DNA from: Sphingobium sp. D43FB
Lineage (GTDB): Bacteria > Pseudomonadota > Alphaproteobacteria > Sphingomonadales > Sphingomonadaceae
Direction of reading: 5' to 3'
DNA: 64,000 bases
Assembly: GCF_002312805.1 (NCBI RefSeq)
Contig: NZ_NMUA01000009.1
Location: 102,800-166,799, forward strand
Shown: positions 30,278-37,782 of the stretch, piece by piece
Position numbering within the stretch: position 1 is the first letter of the stretch
How the letters are laid out: every line of letters starts with the position of its first letter
Translations under genes and position numbers: made by a program
Notes under the pieces: generated by a model
What the model was told of the DNA's origin: nothing
Seen by the model: the letters and a program-made list of their open reading frames with translations, nothing else
Databases searched by the model: none

Positions 30278-32155
30278 ATGAAAATCGCCGTCTCGATCGC
30301 CACGCTTGCGGCCGCTCTTTTGATATCGCCCGCCATGGCGCAGCAGGCTCCCGCGCCCACGGCGGCCGAGGCCGACGCCTTCCTCGCCAAGGTGGAAAAG
30401 GCGATGTTCGACCATTCGCTCATTTCCAGCCGGGCCGCCTGGATCAATTCCACCTATATCAGCGACGACAGTGACGCTGTTGCTGCCTATTTTGGTGCGA
30501 TCGGCACCACCATGACGGTCGATTACGCGCTGGAAGCGGCCAAATATGCGACCGCGCCCGGTCTGTCGGTCGAAACCAAGCGGCGGCTCGACCTGCTGCG
30601 CACCGCACTCACTTTGCCCGCCCCGACGACGCCGGGCGCAGCCCAGCAGTTGAACGACCTCTCGACCCGGCTTCAATCCACCTATGGCAAAGGCAAGGGC
30701 ACGCTGAACGGCCAGCCGATCAACGGCAGCGACGTCGAAGAGAAAATGGGTTCCAGCCGCAATCCGCAGGAACTCAAGGAAATGTGGTTGAGCTGGCATG
30801 ATAATGTCGGCGCGCCGATGCGCGGCGATTATGCCAAGCTGGTCGATATCGCCAATGCGGGCGCGAAGGAATTGGGCTTTGCCGACACCGGCGCGATGTG
30901 GCGGTCGAAATATGACATGCCTGCCGACGATTTCGCCAAGCTGACCGACAAGATTTGGGCCGAGGTGAAGCCCCTCTATGACGAGCTGCATTGCTACACC
31001 CGCACCAAGCTGAACGAGACATATGGTGCGGAGGTGCAGCCCGCGAGCGGCCCGATCCGCGCCGACCTGCTCGGCAATATGTGGGCGCAGGAATGGGGCA
31101 ATATCTATGATGTGGTGGCGCCTGCGGGCGCTGGCGACTTGGGCTTCGATGTCGGTGACCTGCTCAAGGCAAAGGGCTTTGTCGAAACCAGGCCCGATCA
31201 GGTGGATGGCCCCGACACCCCGGAAAAGCAGCGGCGCGGCTATTGGGAAAAGCAGATGTTCAAGATCGGCGAGGGTTTCTATTCCTCGCTTGGGCTGGAG
31301 CCGCTGCCCGCGACCTTCTGGGACCGTACCCAGTTCATCAAACCGCTCGATCGTGAAGTCGTGTGCCATGCGTCGGCTTGGGATCTGGACAATAAGGACG
31401 ACCTGCGCGTCAAAATGTGTACCAAGATCAACAGCGATGATTTCGTGACCATCCATCACGAACTGGGGCATAATTATTATCAGCGCGCCTATAACAAGAA
31501 TCCCTATCTCTATCTGGACGGGGCCAATGATGGCTTCCACGAAGCGATCGGCGATTTCGTCGCATTGTCGATCACGCCCGATTATCTGGTGAAGATCGGC
31601 CTGCTCGATGCCGCCAAGGTGCCGGGCGCGGACAAGGATCTGGGGCTGTTGCTGCGGCAGGCGATGGACAAGGTCGCCTTCCTGCCCTTTGGCCTGCTGA
31701 TCGACAAATGGCGCTGGGGCGTGTTCGACGGGTCGATCCCGCAGGACCAGATGCAGAAGGGATGGACCGACCTGCGCCTGCAATATCAGGGCATCGTTCC
31801 GCCTGCGCCGCGCGATGAGACGAAGTTCGATGCGGGTGGCAAATATCATATCCCCGGCAACACGCCCTATACGCGCTATTTCCTCGCTCGGATCCTGCAA
31901 TTTCAATTCTACGAAGCAGCCTGCAAGCAAGCGGGCTGGAAGGGGCCGCTGCATCGCTGTTCCTTCTATGGCAACAAAGATGTCGGGGCCAAGCTGAACG
32001 CCATGCTGGAAATGGGGGCGTCCAAACCCTGGCCCGACGCACTGCAGACCTTTACTGGTACACGCACCATTTCCGGCAAGTCCATGAACGCCTATTTTGC
32101 GCCATTGCAAAAATGGCTGATCCAACAGAATAAAGGCAAGTCTTGCGGCTGGTAA
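30278..32155 (+). CDS. M2 family peptidyl-dipeptidase (bacterial ACE-like)
   Basis: 625-residue zinc dipeptidase related to angiotensin-converting enzyme, releasing C-terminal dipeptides. Signal peptide IATLAAALLISPAMAQ, zinc motif HELGH (His394, Glu395, His398) in VTIHHELGHNYYQ, third ligand in GFHEAIGDF, and the chloride-site-like Arg and Tyr in the NTPYTRYFLARILQF segment. GAGAGGA precedes the ATG at 30278 by 5 bases; a longer in-frame start at 30221 overlaps the hydrolase gene and is not used. Periplasmic peptide degradation is likely. Confidence 0.95.
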   Translation: MKIAVSIATLAAALLISPAMAQQAPAPTAAEADAFLAKVEKAMFDHSLISSRAAWINSTYISDDSDAVAAYFGAIGTTMTVDYALEAAKYATAPGLSVETKRRLDLLRTALTLPAPTTPGAAQQLNDLSTRLQSTYGKGKGTLNGQPINGSDVEEKMGSSRNPQELKEMWLSWHDNVGAPMRGDYAKLVDIANAGAKELGFADTGAMWRSKYDMPADDFAKLTDKIWAEVKPLYDELHCYTRTKLNETYGAEVQPASGPIRADLLGNMWAQEWGNIYDVVAPAGAGDLGFDVGDLLKAKGFVETRPDQVDGPDTPEKQRRGYWEKQMFKIGEGFYSSLGLEPLPATFWDRTQFIKPLDREVVCHASAWDLDNKDDLRVKMCTKINSDDFVTIHHELGHNYYQRAYNKNPYLYLDGANDGFHEAIGDFVALSITPDYLVKIGLLDAAKVPGADKDLGLLLRQAMDKVAFLPFGLLIDKWRWGVFDGSIPQDQMQKGWTDLRLQYQGIVPPAPRDETKFDAGGKYHIPGNTPYTRYFLARILQFQFYEAACKQAGWKGPLHRCSFYGNKDVGAKLNAMLEMGASKPWPDALQTFTGTRTISGKSMNAYFAPLQKWLIQQNKGKSCGW

Positions 32156-32187
32156 AAGCAGCGTAAACTTCTTAGGGGCTGGTCTTC

Positions 32188-33339
32188 ATGGACCCAGTTA
32201 TCATCATCATTGCTTTGCTGATTTTCACCAGTGTCATCATGGCACTGGCGATGGGGGTAGCGTGGTTGCACTTCGGGCGGCAACGTCATGTGCGTAGCTG
32301 GGCGCTATCCTATGTTGCGGCAACCGGACAATGGCTGGCCAATGCAGGTGGTGCCGCACTGGGCAGCGGCGGTCTGATGGCCCTCACGTCCTGCCTGATC
32401 GTGGTGAGCGCATCCTTGATGCTCGTGGGCGTCCGGCAACGATCGGGGAAGCCGGTCCCATGGCTCGCGCTGATCCTCTGTGGTGCCGTCGTGGCCGCAG
32501 GTGGCAGCTATGTGGCGTTGATCGGGGACCGGTCGCTCCAGGGCATTGTCGTGCCATCTTATGTCGGCCTATTGATGCTGTGTTCGGCGATCGCACTTTG
32601 GCCCCGCAACCGGCGTTTCAGCGCGCCGGATATGGCCTTTTTCAGCATGAGCCTCATCCTCGCGCTGTTTGAAGCCGGGCTGGTTGCCAGTGCTGCAACG
32701 GATTTGGGTCGGGCGCCCGGTGAGGGGATGGCCCTGTATCGCGCTTTGCTTGGGCTGGGGCTTCCGTCCATCTATGTCGGGCTGGGCGTCGCCGCCGTCA
32801 TGGTGGTGGCGGGCGACCTTGCCCATCAATTGCGCAGGCAGATGCGCCATGACCCGCTGACCAATGTATTGAACCGGCGCGGGCTGGACGAGTCCGCAAG
32901 CCGCGCCATCGCCCACGCGCACCGACACCAGCGGCCCTTGGCGCTGGTGGTCTGCGATCTGGATGGGTTCAAGGCGTTGAACGATGGGCACGGGCATATC
33001 GCCGGAGACGCAGCATTGTGCGGTTTCGCCCAGTTGCTGACCAATGCGGTGCGTCGCGGGGATATCGTGGCGCGTCTGGGTGGTGACGAATTTGGCCTGC
33101 TGCTGGTGGAGACCGATGCGGCGGCGGCGGCCGATGTCATGGAGCGTGTGCGCGCAGAGATTGGTTGCCTTGTCGTGCCGAATGCCCCGGAAGCCGCCTT
33201 GCGCGCGAGTTTCGGGGTGGCCGAGTTGCTCGCGTCCGACCAAAGCCTGGAGGATATGGTCGCGCGTGCCGATACGGCGCTGTATGATGCCAAGAAGGAA
33301 GGCAAGAACCGCGTCGCCATCTGGCGCGCGGCTGCCTGA
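32188..33339 (+). CDS. Membrane diguanylate cyclase (GGDEF)
   Basis: 383-residue inner-membrane enzyme making cyclic di-GMP. The first about 215 residues form several hydrophobic helices (a 6-7 TM sensor of unknown ligand). The catalytic motif is GGDEF at residues 298-302 and the inhibitory I-site RRGD is at 289-292, five residues upstream, so the enzyme should be active and product-inhibited. There is no EAL domain. A PilZ receptor-like protein is at 54.2 kb in the same window. Confidence 0.92.
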   Translation: MDPVIIIIALLIFTSVIMALAMGVAWLHFGRQRHVRSWALSYVAATGQWLANAGGAALGSGGLMALTSCLIVVSASLMLVGVRQRSGKPVPWLALILCGAVVAAGGSYVALIGDRSLQGIVVPSYVGLLMLCSAIALWPRNRRFSAPDMAFFSMSLILALFEAGLVASAATDLGRAPGEGMALYRALLGLGLPSIYVGLGVAAVMVVAGDLAHQLRRQMRHDPLTNVLNRRGLDESASRAIAHAHRHQRPLALVVCDLDGFKALNDGHGHIAGDAALCGFAQLLTNAVRRGDIVARLGGDEFGLLLVETDAAAAADVMERVRAEIGCLVVPNAPEAALRASFGVAELLASDQSLEDMVARADTALYDAKKEGKNRVAIWRAAA

Positions 33340-33354
33340 TTCTTGGTCCCCTGA

Positions 33355-34809
33355 TCAGCGAAACGGCGGCTCGTTGAATGCGCGCAGCTTGCGGCTGTGC
33401 AGCTTCGCACCCTCCTTGCGCAGCAATTCGCAGGTCATCAGCCCGACGCGCAAATGGCCTGCAATCGCTTCCTCATAGAAGCGGTTGGCCTGCCCCGGCA
33501 GCTTGAGTTCGCCGTGGATCGGCTTGTCGGACACGCAGAGCAGCGTACCGTAAGGGACGCGGAAGCGATAGCCTTGCGCCGCGATCGTCGCCGATTCCAT
33601 GTCGATCCCCACGGCACGCGAGAGGCTGAACCGCAGCGCCGAACTGGAATAGCGCAATTCCCAATTGCGATCGTCGGTGGTGACGACGGTGCCGGTGCGC
33701 AGACGACGGCGGAAATCTTCCTTGTCGCCGCCACCCAGCACAGCTTCGGCCGCGCTGGCCATCGCGACCTGAACTTCGGCGATGGCCGGGACGGGGATTT
33801 CCGGCGGCAGCATGGCGTCCAGCACCTTGTCGTCGCGCAGATAGGCGTGGGCCAGCACATAGTCGCCGATCCGCTGGCTGGGACGCAAACCACCGCAATG
33901 GCCAATCATCAGCCAGGCTTCGGGGCGTACGACCGCGAGATGATCGCAGATCGTCTTGGCATTGGCCGGGCCGACGCCGATATTGACGAGGGTGATGCCG
34001 CTGCGGTCGGGCGCGATCAGGTGATAGGCGGGCATCTGATGCCGGCGCCAGGCGCTGTCGGCGATCATCCGCGCAGGGTCGGCGGTTTCGGACGTGACAT
34101 AGACGCCGCCAGCGCCCGACAGGGCGGTGAAGCGGCTGCCTTCGCGCTTTAGCTCCGCGCAGGCCCAGGCTACGAATTCATCGACATAACGATGATAGTT
34201 GGTGAACAATATATAGCGCTGCACATCCTCGGCGGGCGTGCCGGTATAATGTTTGAGCCGCGCCAGCGAGAAATCGGTGCGCAGCCCGTCGAACAGCGCC
34301 AAGGGTCGGTCGCCATCAGCGTTGGGTATGAACAGCCCATCGGCGATCTCGTCGCCAATCTCGGCCAGTTCGGTCGCCGGAAAATGCCGCGCCAATTCGG
34401 TCGGCGGCGTGCCGTCGAGCGCGCTGATGTCCAGCCCGTCCAGCACATAGGGGAAGGGGATTTGCTGGGTGCTGAGGCCCGTTTCCACCTCGACGCCATA
34501 GTCGCGGACCAAAAGGTCGATCTGTTCGGCCAGATAGTCGGCGAACATCGCCGGGCGGGTGATGGTGGTCACATAGCGGCCGGGCTTCGACAGGCGCGCG
34601 AACGATCGGCCGGGCGGCGGCATGTCGCTTTCGCCATGATAGATGATCCGCAGTTCGGGATAGCAGAAAAGCCGCTCGCTGCGCGCGGTGGCCGCAGGCA
34701 CGCTGCCGTCGCGAGCGTAGGCGCGCATGGCCTCACGCAGATTTTCGATGGATGTCTGATAGATATGGTCGAGTTGCGCGACCGTCGCCTTGCCGATGCT
34801 CTGTGTCAT
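33355..34809 (-). CDS. amn: AMP nucleosidase
   Basis: 484-residue enzyme splitting AMP to adenine and ribose 5-phosphate. N-terminal domain (residues 1-180) is specific to Amn, including CYPELRIIYHGESDMPPP and RSFARLSKPGRYVTTITRP; the C-terminal part is a nucleoside-phosphorylase fold with NIGVGPANAKTICDHLAV, LMIGHCGGLRPSQRIGDYVL and the catalytic ending GIDMESATIAAQGYRFRVPYGTLLCVSDKP. It is convergent with the GGDEF gene and upstream of the peroxiredoxin in reverse order. Confidence 0.95.
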   Translation of the reverse strand: MTQSIGKATVAQLDHIYQTSIENLREAMRAYARDGSVPAATARSERLFCYPELRIIYHGESDMPPPGRSFARLSKPGRYVTTITRPAMFADYLAEQIDLLVRDYGVEVETGLSTQQIPFPYVLDGLDISALDGTPPTELARHFPATELAEIGDEIADGLFIPNADGDRPLALFDGLRTDFSLARLKHYTGTPAEDVQRYILFTNYHRYVDEFVAWACAELKREGSRFTALSGAGGVYVTSETADPARMIADSAWRRHQMPAYHLIAPDRSGITLVNIGVGPANAKTICDHLAVVRPEAWLMIGHCGGLRPSQRIGDYVLAHAYLRDDKVLDAMLPPEIPVPAIAEVQVAMASAAEAVLGGGDKEDFRRRLRTGTVVTTDDRNWELRYSSSALRFSLSRAVGIDMESATIAAQGYRFRVPYGTLLCVSDKPIHGELKLPGQANRFYEEAIAGHLRVGLMTCELLRKEGAKLHSRKLRAFNEPPFR

Positions 34810-34854
34810 CGCCCCCTGTTACCGTCTTTGCGTGACGGAAGGAAGACGCTTGCT

Positions 34855-34888
34855 GCAACAAAGGCGCGCTGGTTGTTCAGCGCGCCTT
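34855..34888 (-). terminator. Terminator-like hairpin after the peroxiredoxin gene
   Basis: Exact 11-base arms aaggcgcgctg and cagcgcgcctt around gttgtt. On the minus strand it is followed by tttgttgc, a weak T-run. It lies 9 bases past the peroxiredoxin stop and between it and amn. Confidence 0.75.
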
Positions 34889-34896
34889 CGCAACGA

Positions 34897-35379
34897 TTAG
34901 AGTTGGCCCAGCATATGGTCGGCCGACGAAACCTTATAATCGCCCGGTTCCTCGACATTGAGTTCGGCGACGACGCCGTCCTTGACGATCATCGAGAAAC
35001 GCTGGCCGCGCGTGCCGAGGCCGAACTTGCTGCCGTCCATCGTCAGGCCCACCGCCTTGGCGAAATCGCCATTGCCATCGGCCAGCATCGTGACCTTGTC
35101 ATCGGCACCGGCGGACTTGCCCCACGCACCCATGACGAACACATCGTTGACGGCGGTGCAGGCGATTTCATCCACGCCCTTGGCCTTGAGCGCATCGGCC
35201 TTTTCAACGAAACCAGGCAAATGCTTGGCCGAACAGGTCGGGGTGAAGGCACCCGGCACCGAGAAGATGGCGACGGTGCGGCCCGCAAAATACTCGTCCG
35301 AAGCCACGGCTTCGGGGCCGTTCTGGGTCATCTTGGTAAAGGTGGTGCTGGGCAAGCGTTCGCCTGTGGCAATGGTCAT
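34897..35379 (-). CDS. Peroxiredoxin (Prx5/redoxin type)
   Basis: 160-residue thiol peroxidase reducing peroxides. The peroxidatic Cys49 is in the motif PGAFTPTCSAKHLPGF, typical of Prx5/PMP20-like enzymes; a second Cys is in EIACTAVND. The C-terminal RGQRFSMIVKDGVVAELNVEEPG is conserved. AGGAGA is 7 bases before the ATG at 35379, and the longer in-frame reading upstream is therefore a shadow. Reductant is probably glutathione/glutaredoxin by family. Confidence 0.94.
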   Translation of the reverse strand: MTIATGERLPSTTFTKMTQNGPEAVASDEYFAGRTVAIFSVPGAFTPTCSAKHLPGFVEKADALKAKGVDEIACTAVNDVFVMGAWGKSAGADDKVTMLADGNGDFAKAVGLTMDGSKFGLGTRGQRFSMIVKDGVVAELNVEEPGDYKVSSADHMLGQL

Positions 35380-35499
35380 GGTCTTATCTCCTGGCCTTGT
35401 GTCGGGCGGGAGGTCGGGCTTGGCGGACCGACTGTCAAGGGGAGGGGGCATCATGCAAGCCGTCCTTGGCAATGTCGTGCGTCCGGCTATAGTCGGGCG

Positions 35500-36060
35500 A
35501 TGGACCAGTCGCGCTTCTATGGTGGGCATTTCCTGCTCGCGCTTCCCGGCATGGACGACATGCGATTCGATCATTCTGTGATCGCCCTGTGCGTGCATGA
35601 CGAACATGGCGCGCTGGGCATCGCCGTGGGCGAGGAAATGGAGGAGGTGCGGCTGCGCGACCTGCTCGAAAGTTTCGACATCGACAGCAGCGGCGTGCCG
35701 GACATGCCCGTGCTGCGCGGCGGCCCGGTCGAGCCGCGTCGCGGCTTTGTATTGCATTCGCTCGACTGGACGGGGCAGGATATGGTGCAGGTCGATGACC
35801 GCTGGGGCCTGTCGGGTTCGCTCGACATTTTGAAGGCGATCGGCGAGGGGAGGGGACCAAGCCGCTATCTCGTGGCGCTCGGCTATGCCGGATGGGGCGC
35901 AGGCCAGCTGGAGCAGGAGATGACCGGCGAGAGCTGGTTCCTGGCACCGGGCAACAAGGATCTGCTGTTCGAAACGCCCGCGCGCCGCAAATGGTCGGCC
36001 ATCTTCGCGGCGATGGGCATCGATTCGTCGCATCTGGTGAGCGGAGCCGGGTCCGCCTGA
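35500..36060 (+). CDS. YqgE/AlgH family protein (UPF0301)
   Basis: 186-residue protein with the family N-terminus YGGHFLLALPGMDDMRFDHSVIALCVHDEHGALGI and the conserved LRGGPVEPRRGFVLHS and ALGYAGWGAGQLEQEMTGESWFLAP. Structure of homologues is known but the biochemical role is not settled. An upstream frame extension spans other genes and is not part of it. It lies 140 bases before ahcY on the same strand. Confidence 0.95.
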   Translation: MDQSRFYGGHFLLALPGMDDMRFDHSVIALCVHDEHGALGIAVGEEMEEVRLRDLLESFDIDSSGVPDMPVLRGGPVEPRRGFVLHSLDWTGQDMVQVDDRWGLSGSLDILKAIGEGRGPSRYLVALGYAGWGAGQLEQEMTGESWFLAPGNKDLLFETPARRKWSAIFAAMGIDSSHLVSGAGSA

Positions 36061-36080
36061 GGGTCATCGGCGATAGGCAC

Positions 36081-36096
36081 ATAAAGACATCTTTAT
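36081..36096. promoter_or_regulatory. Palindromic operator upstream of ahcY (SahR/SamR-like)
   Basis: ataaaga-ca-tctttat is an exact palindrome with 7-base arms, extended to acataaagacatctttatat with one mismatch. It resembles, from memory, the operators of ArsR-family regulators that sense S-adenosylhomocysteine or S-adenosylmethionine (SahR/SamR) and control methyl-cycle genes. Its place about 100 bases before ahcY fits that role. No such regulator gene is in the window. Confidence 0.6.
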
Positions 36097-36200
36097 ATTG
36101 CATTGCCATTAGGCCCGCCGCTTGGTAAAGCCCGGCCCATCGTCGCCGCCCGGCTCACGTCAGCGGTGCCAGCCTTTATTTGACTGACGGAGATATGCTC

Positions 36201-37619
36201 GTGGCCACCGTACCCGCCGCCCAGGCGCAGGATTACGTGATTGCCGATATCGGCCTCGCGACCTTTGGCCGCAAGGAAATGGATATTGCCGAAACCGAAA
36301 TGCCGGGCCTGATGGCGCTGCGCGAAGAATTCGGTGCGTCGCAGCCGTTGAAGGGCGCGCGCATCACTGGTTCGCTGCACATGACGATCCAGACCGCTGT
36401 GCTGATCGAAACGTTGACCGCGCTGGGCGCGGAAGTGCGTTGGGCGACCTGCAACATCTATTCGACGCAGGACCATGCTGCCGCCGCGATCGCCGCGTCG
36501 GGCGTGCCCGTCTTCGCCATCAAGGGCGAAACGCTGCAGGAATATTGGGACTATGTCGAGCGCATCTTCGACTGGCACAATCATGAGTCCGGCGTCTGCA
36601 ACATGATCCTGGACGATGGCGGCGACGCCACCATGTTCGCCTTGTGGGGCGCGCGGGTCGAGGCCGGTGAAGAATTGTTCACGCCGTCGAACGAAGAAGA
36701 GGAAATCTTCTGCGCGGTACTCAAGCGCGTTTTGGCCGAGCGTCCGGGCTGGCTGACCAAGACCGTCGCGAGCATCAAGGGCGTGTCGGAAGAAACCACC
36801 ACCGGGGTTCATCGCCTGTATGAGCTGGCCAAGAAGGGCAAGCTGCCCTTCCCCGCGATCAACGTGAACGATAGCGTCACCAAGTCGAAGTTCGACAATC
36901 TCTATGGCTGCAAAGAGTCGCTGGTCGACGCGATCCGTCGCGGCACCGACGTCATGCTGGCTGGCAAGGTCGCCTGCGTCGCGGGCTTCGGCGATGTCGG
37001 CAAGGGCTCTGCCGCTTCGCTCCGCAATGGCGGCGCGCGCGTTCTGGTGACCGAAGTCGATCCGATCTGTGCCCTGCAGGCGGCGATGGAAGGCTATGAA
37101 GTCGTGACGATGGAAGAAGCAGCGCCCCGCGCCGACATCTTCGTCACCGCGACCGGCAACGAAGCCGTCCTGACCGTCGACCATATGCGCGCTATGAAGA
37201 ATATGGCGATCGTGTCCAACATCGGCCATTTCGACAGCGAGATCGAGATTGCCGGCCTCGCCAACATGAAGTGGACCGAGATCAAGCCGCAGGTCGACGA
37301 AGTCGAATTCCCTGATGGCAAGAAAATCATCGTCCTGTCGAAGGGCCGCCTCGTTAACCTGGGCAACGCCACCGGCCATCCGAGCTTCGTGATGTCGGCC
37401 AGCTTCACCAACCAGACGCTGGCGCAGATCGAGCTTTGGACCAAGAGCGAGCAGTACGGCAACGACGTCTATGTCCTGCCCAAGCATCTGGACGAAAAGG
37501 TCGCCGAACTGCATCTGGAAAAGCTGGGCGTGAAGCTCACCAAGCTAAGCCAGCGCCAGGCCGACTATATCGGCGTGCCGGTCGAAGGCCCCTACAAGCC
37601 CGACCACTACCGCTACTAA
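36201..37619 (+). CDS. ahcY: Adenosylhomocysteinase (S-adenosylhomocysteine hydrolase)
   Basis: About 472-residue NAD-dependent enzyme that splits S-adenosylhomocysteine to adenosine and homocysteine, keeping methylation running. Substrate residues [18 protein letters not shown], the NAD fold [16 protein letters not shown], and the C-terminal [43 protein letters not shown] (dimer lysine/tyrosine) are intact. GTG at 36201 (MATVPAAQ) has GGAG 8 bases before it; ATG at 36195 is too close to that site but possible. A strong terminator follows the stop. Confidence 0.95.
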   Translation: MATVPAAQAQDYVIADIGLATFGRKEMDIAETEMPGLMALREEFGASQPLKGARITGSLHMTIQTAVLIETLTALGAEVRWATCNIYSTQDHAAAAIAASGVPVFAIKGETLQEYWDYVERIFDWHNHESGVCNMILDDGGDATMFALWGARVEAGEELFTPSNEEEEIFCAVLKRVLAERPGWLTKTVASIKGVSEETTTGVHRLYELAKKGKLPFPAINVNDSVTKSKFDNLYGCKESLVDAIRRGTDVMLAGKVACVAGFGDVGKGSAASLRNGGARVLVTEVDPICALQAAMEGYEVVTMEEAAPRADIFVTATGNEAVLTVDHMRAMKNMAIVSNIGHFDSEIEIAGLANMKWTEIKPQVDEVEFPDGKKIIVLSKGRLVNLGNATGHPSFVMSASFTNQTLAQIELWTKSEQYGNDVYVLPKHLDEKVAELHLEKLGVKLTKLSQRQADYIGVPVEGPYKPDHYRY

Positions 37620-37626
37620 TATGATG

Positions 37627-37657
37627 AAGGGGGAGGGCGATGCCTTCCCCCTTTTTT
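37627..37657 (+). terminator. Rho-independent terminator after ahcY
   Basis: Arms aagggggagggc and gccttccccctt pair with one G-T wobble around a short gat loop, followed by a T-run (tttttta). It ends the ahcY transcript before divL. Confidence 0.92.
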
Positions 37658-37782
37658 ATCTCGTCTCTTCGTCCAACCTGCAATTCTTTGCATCCCCGCT
37701 TCCCGCTGCGCCCGACTTGCGATAGTCGGGGCGGAATTATGTACAGGGACAGGCAGGTTCGGCGAAAGGGAGAGACGGCGTC

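Noticed and set aside
30254..32125. 623-residue open frame antisense to the M2 peptidase
   Set aside because: Shadow of the real gene, which has a complete zinc motif and signal peptide.
34192..35499. N-terminal extension of the YqgE frame
   Set aside because: It runs antisense through amn and the peroxiredoxin; the YqgE family N-terminus begins at 35500.
36061..36200. SAH riboswitch upstream of ahcY
   Set aside because: I could not trace the conserved pairing of that riboswitch; the exact AT-rich palindrome is better explained as a protein operator.
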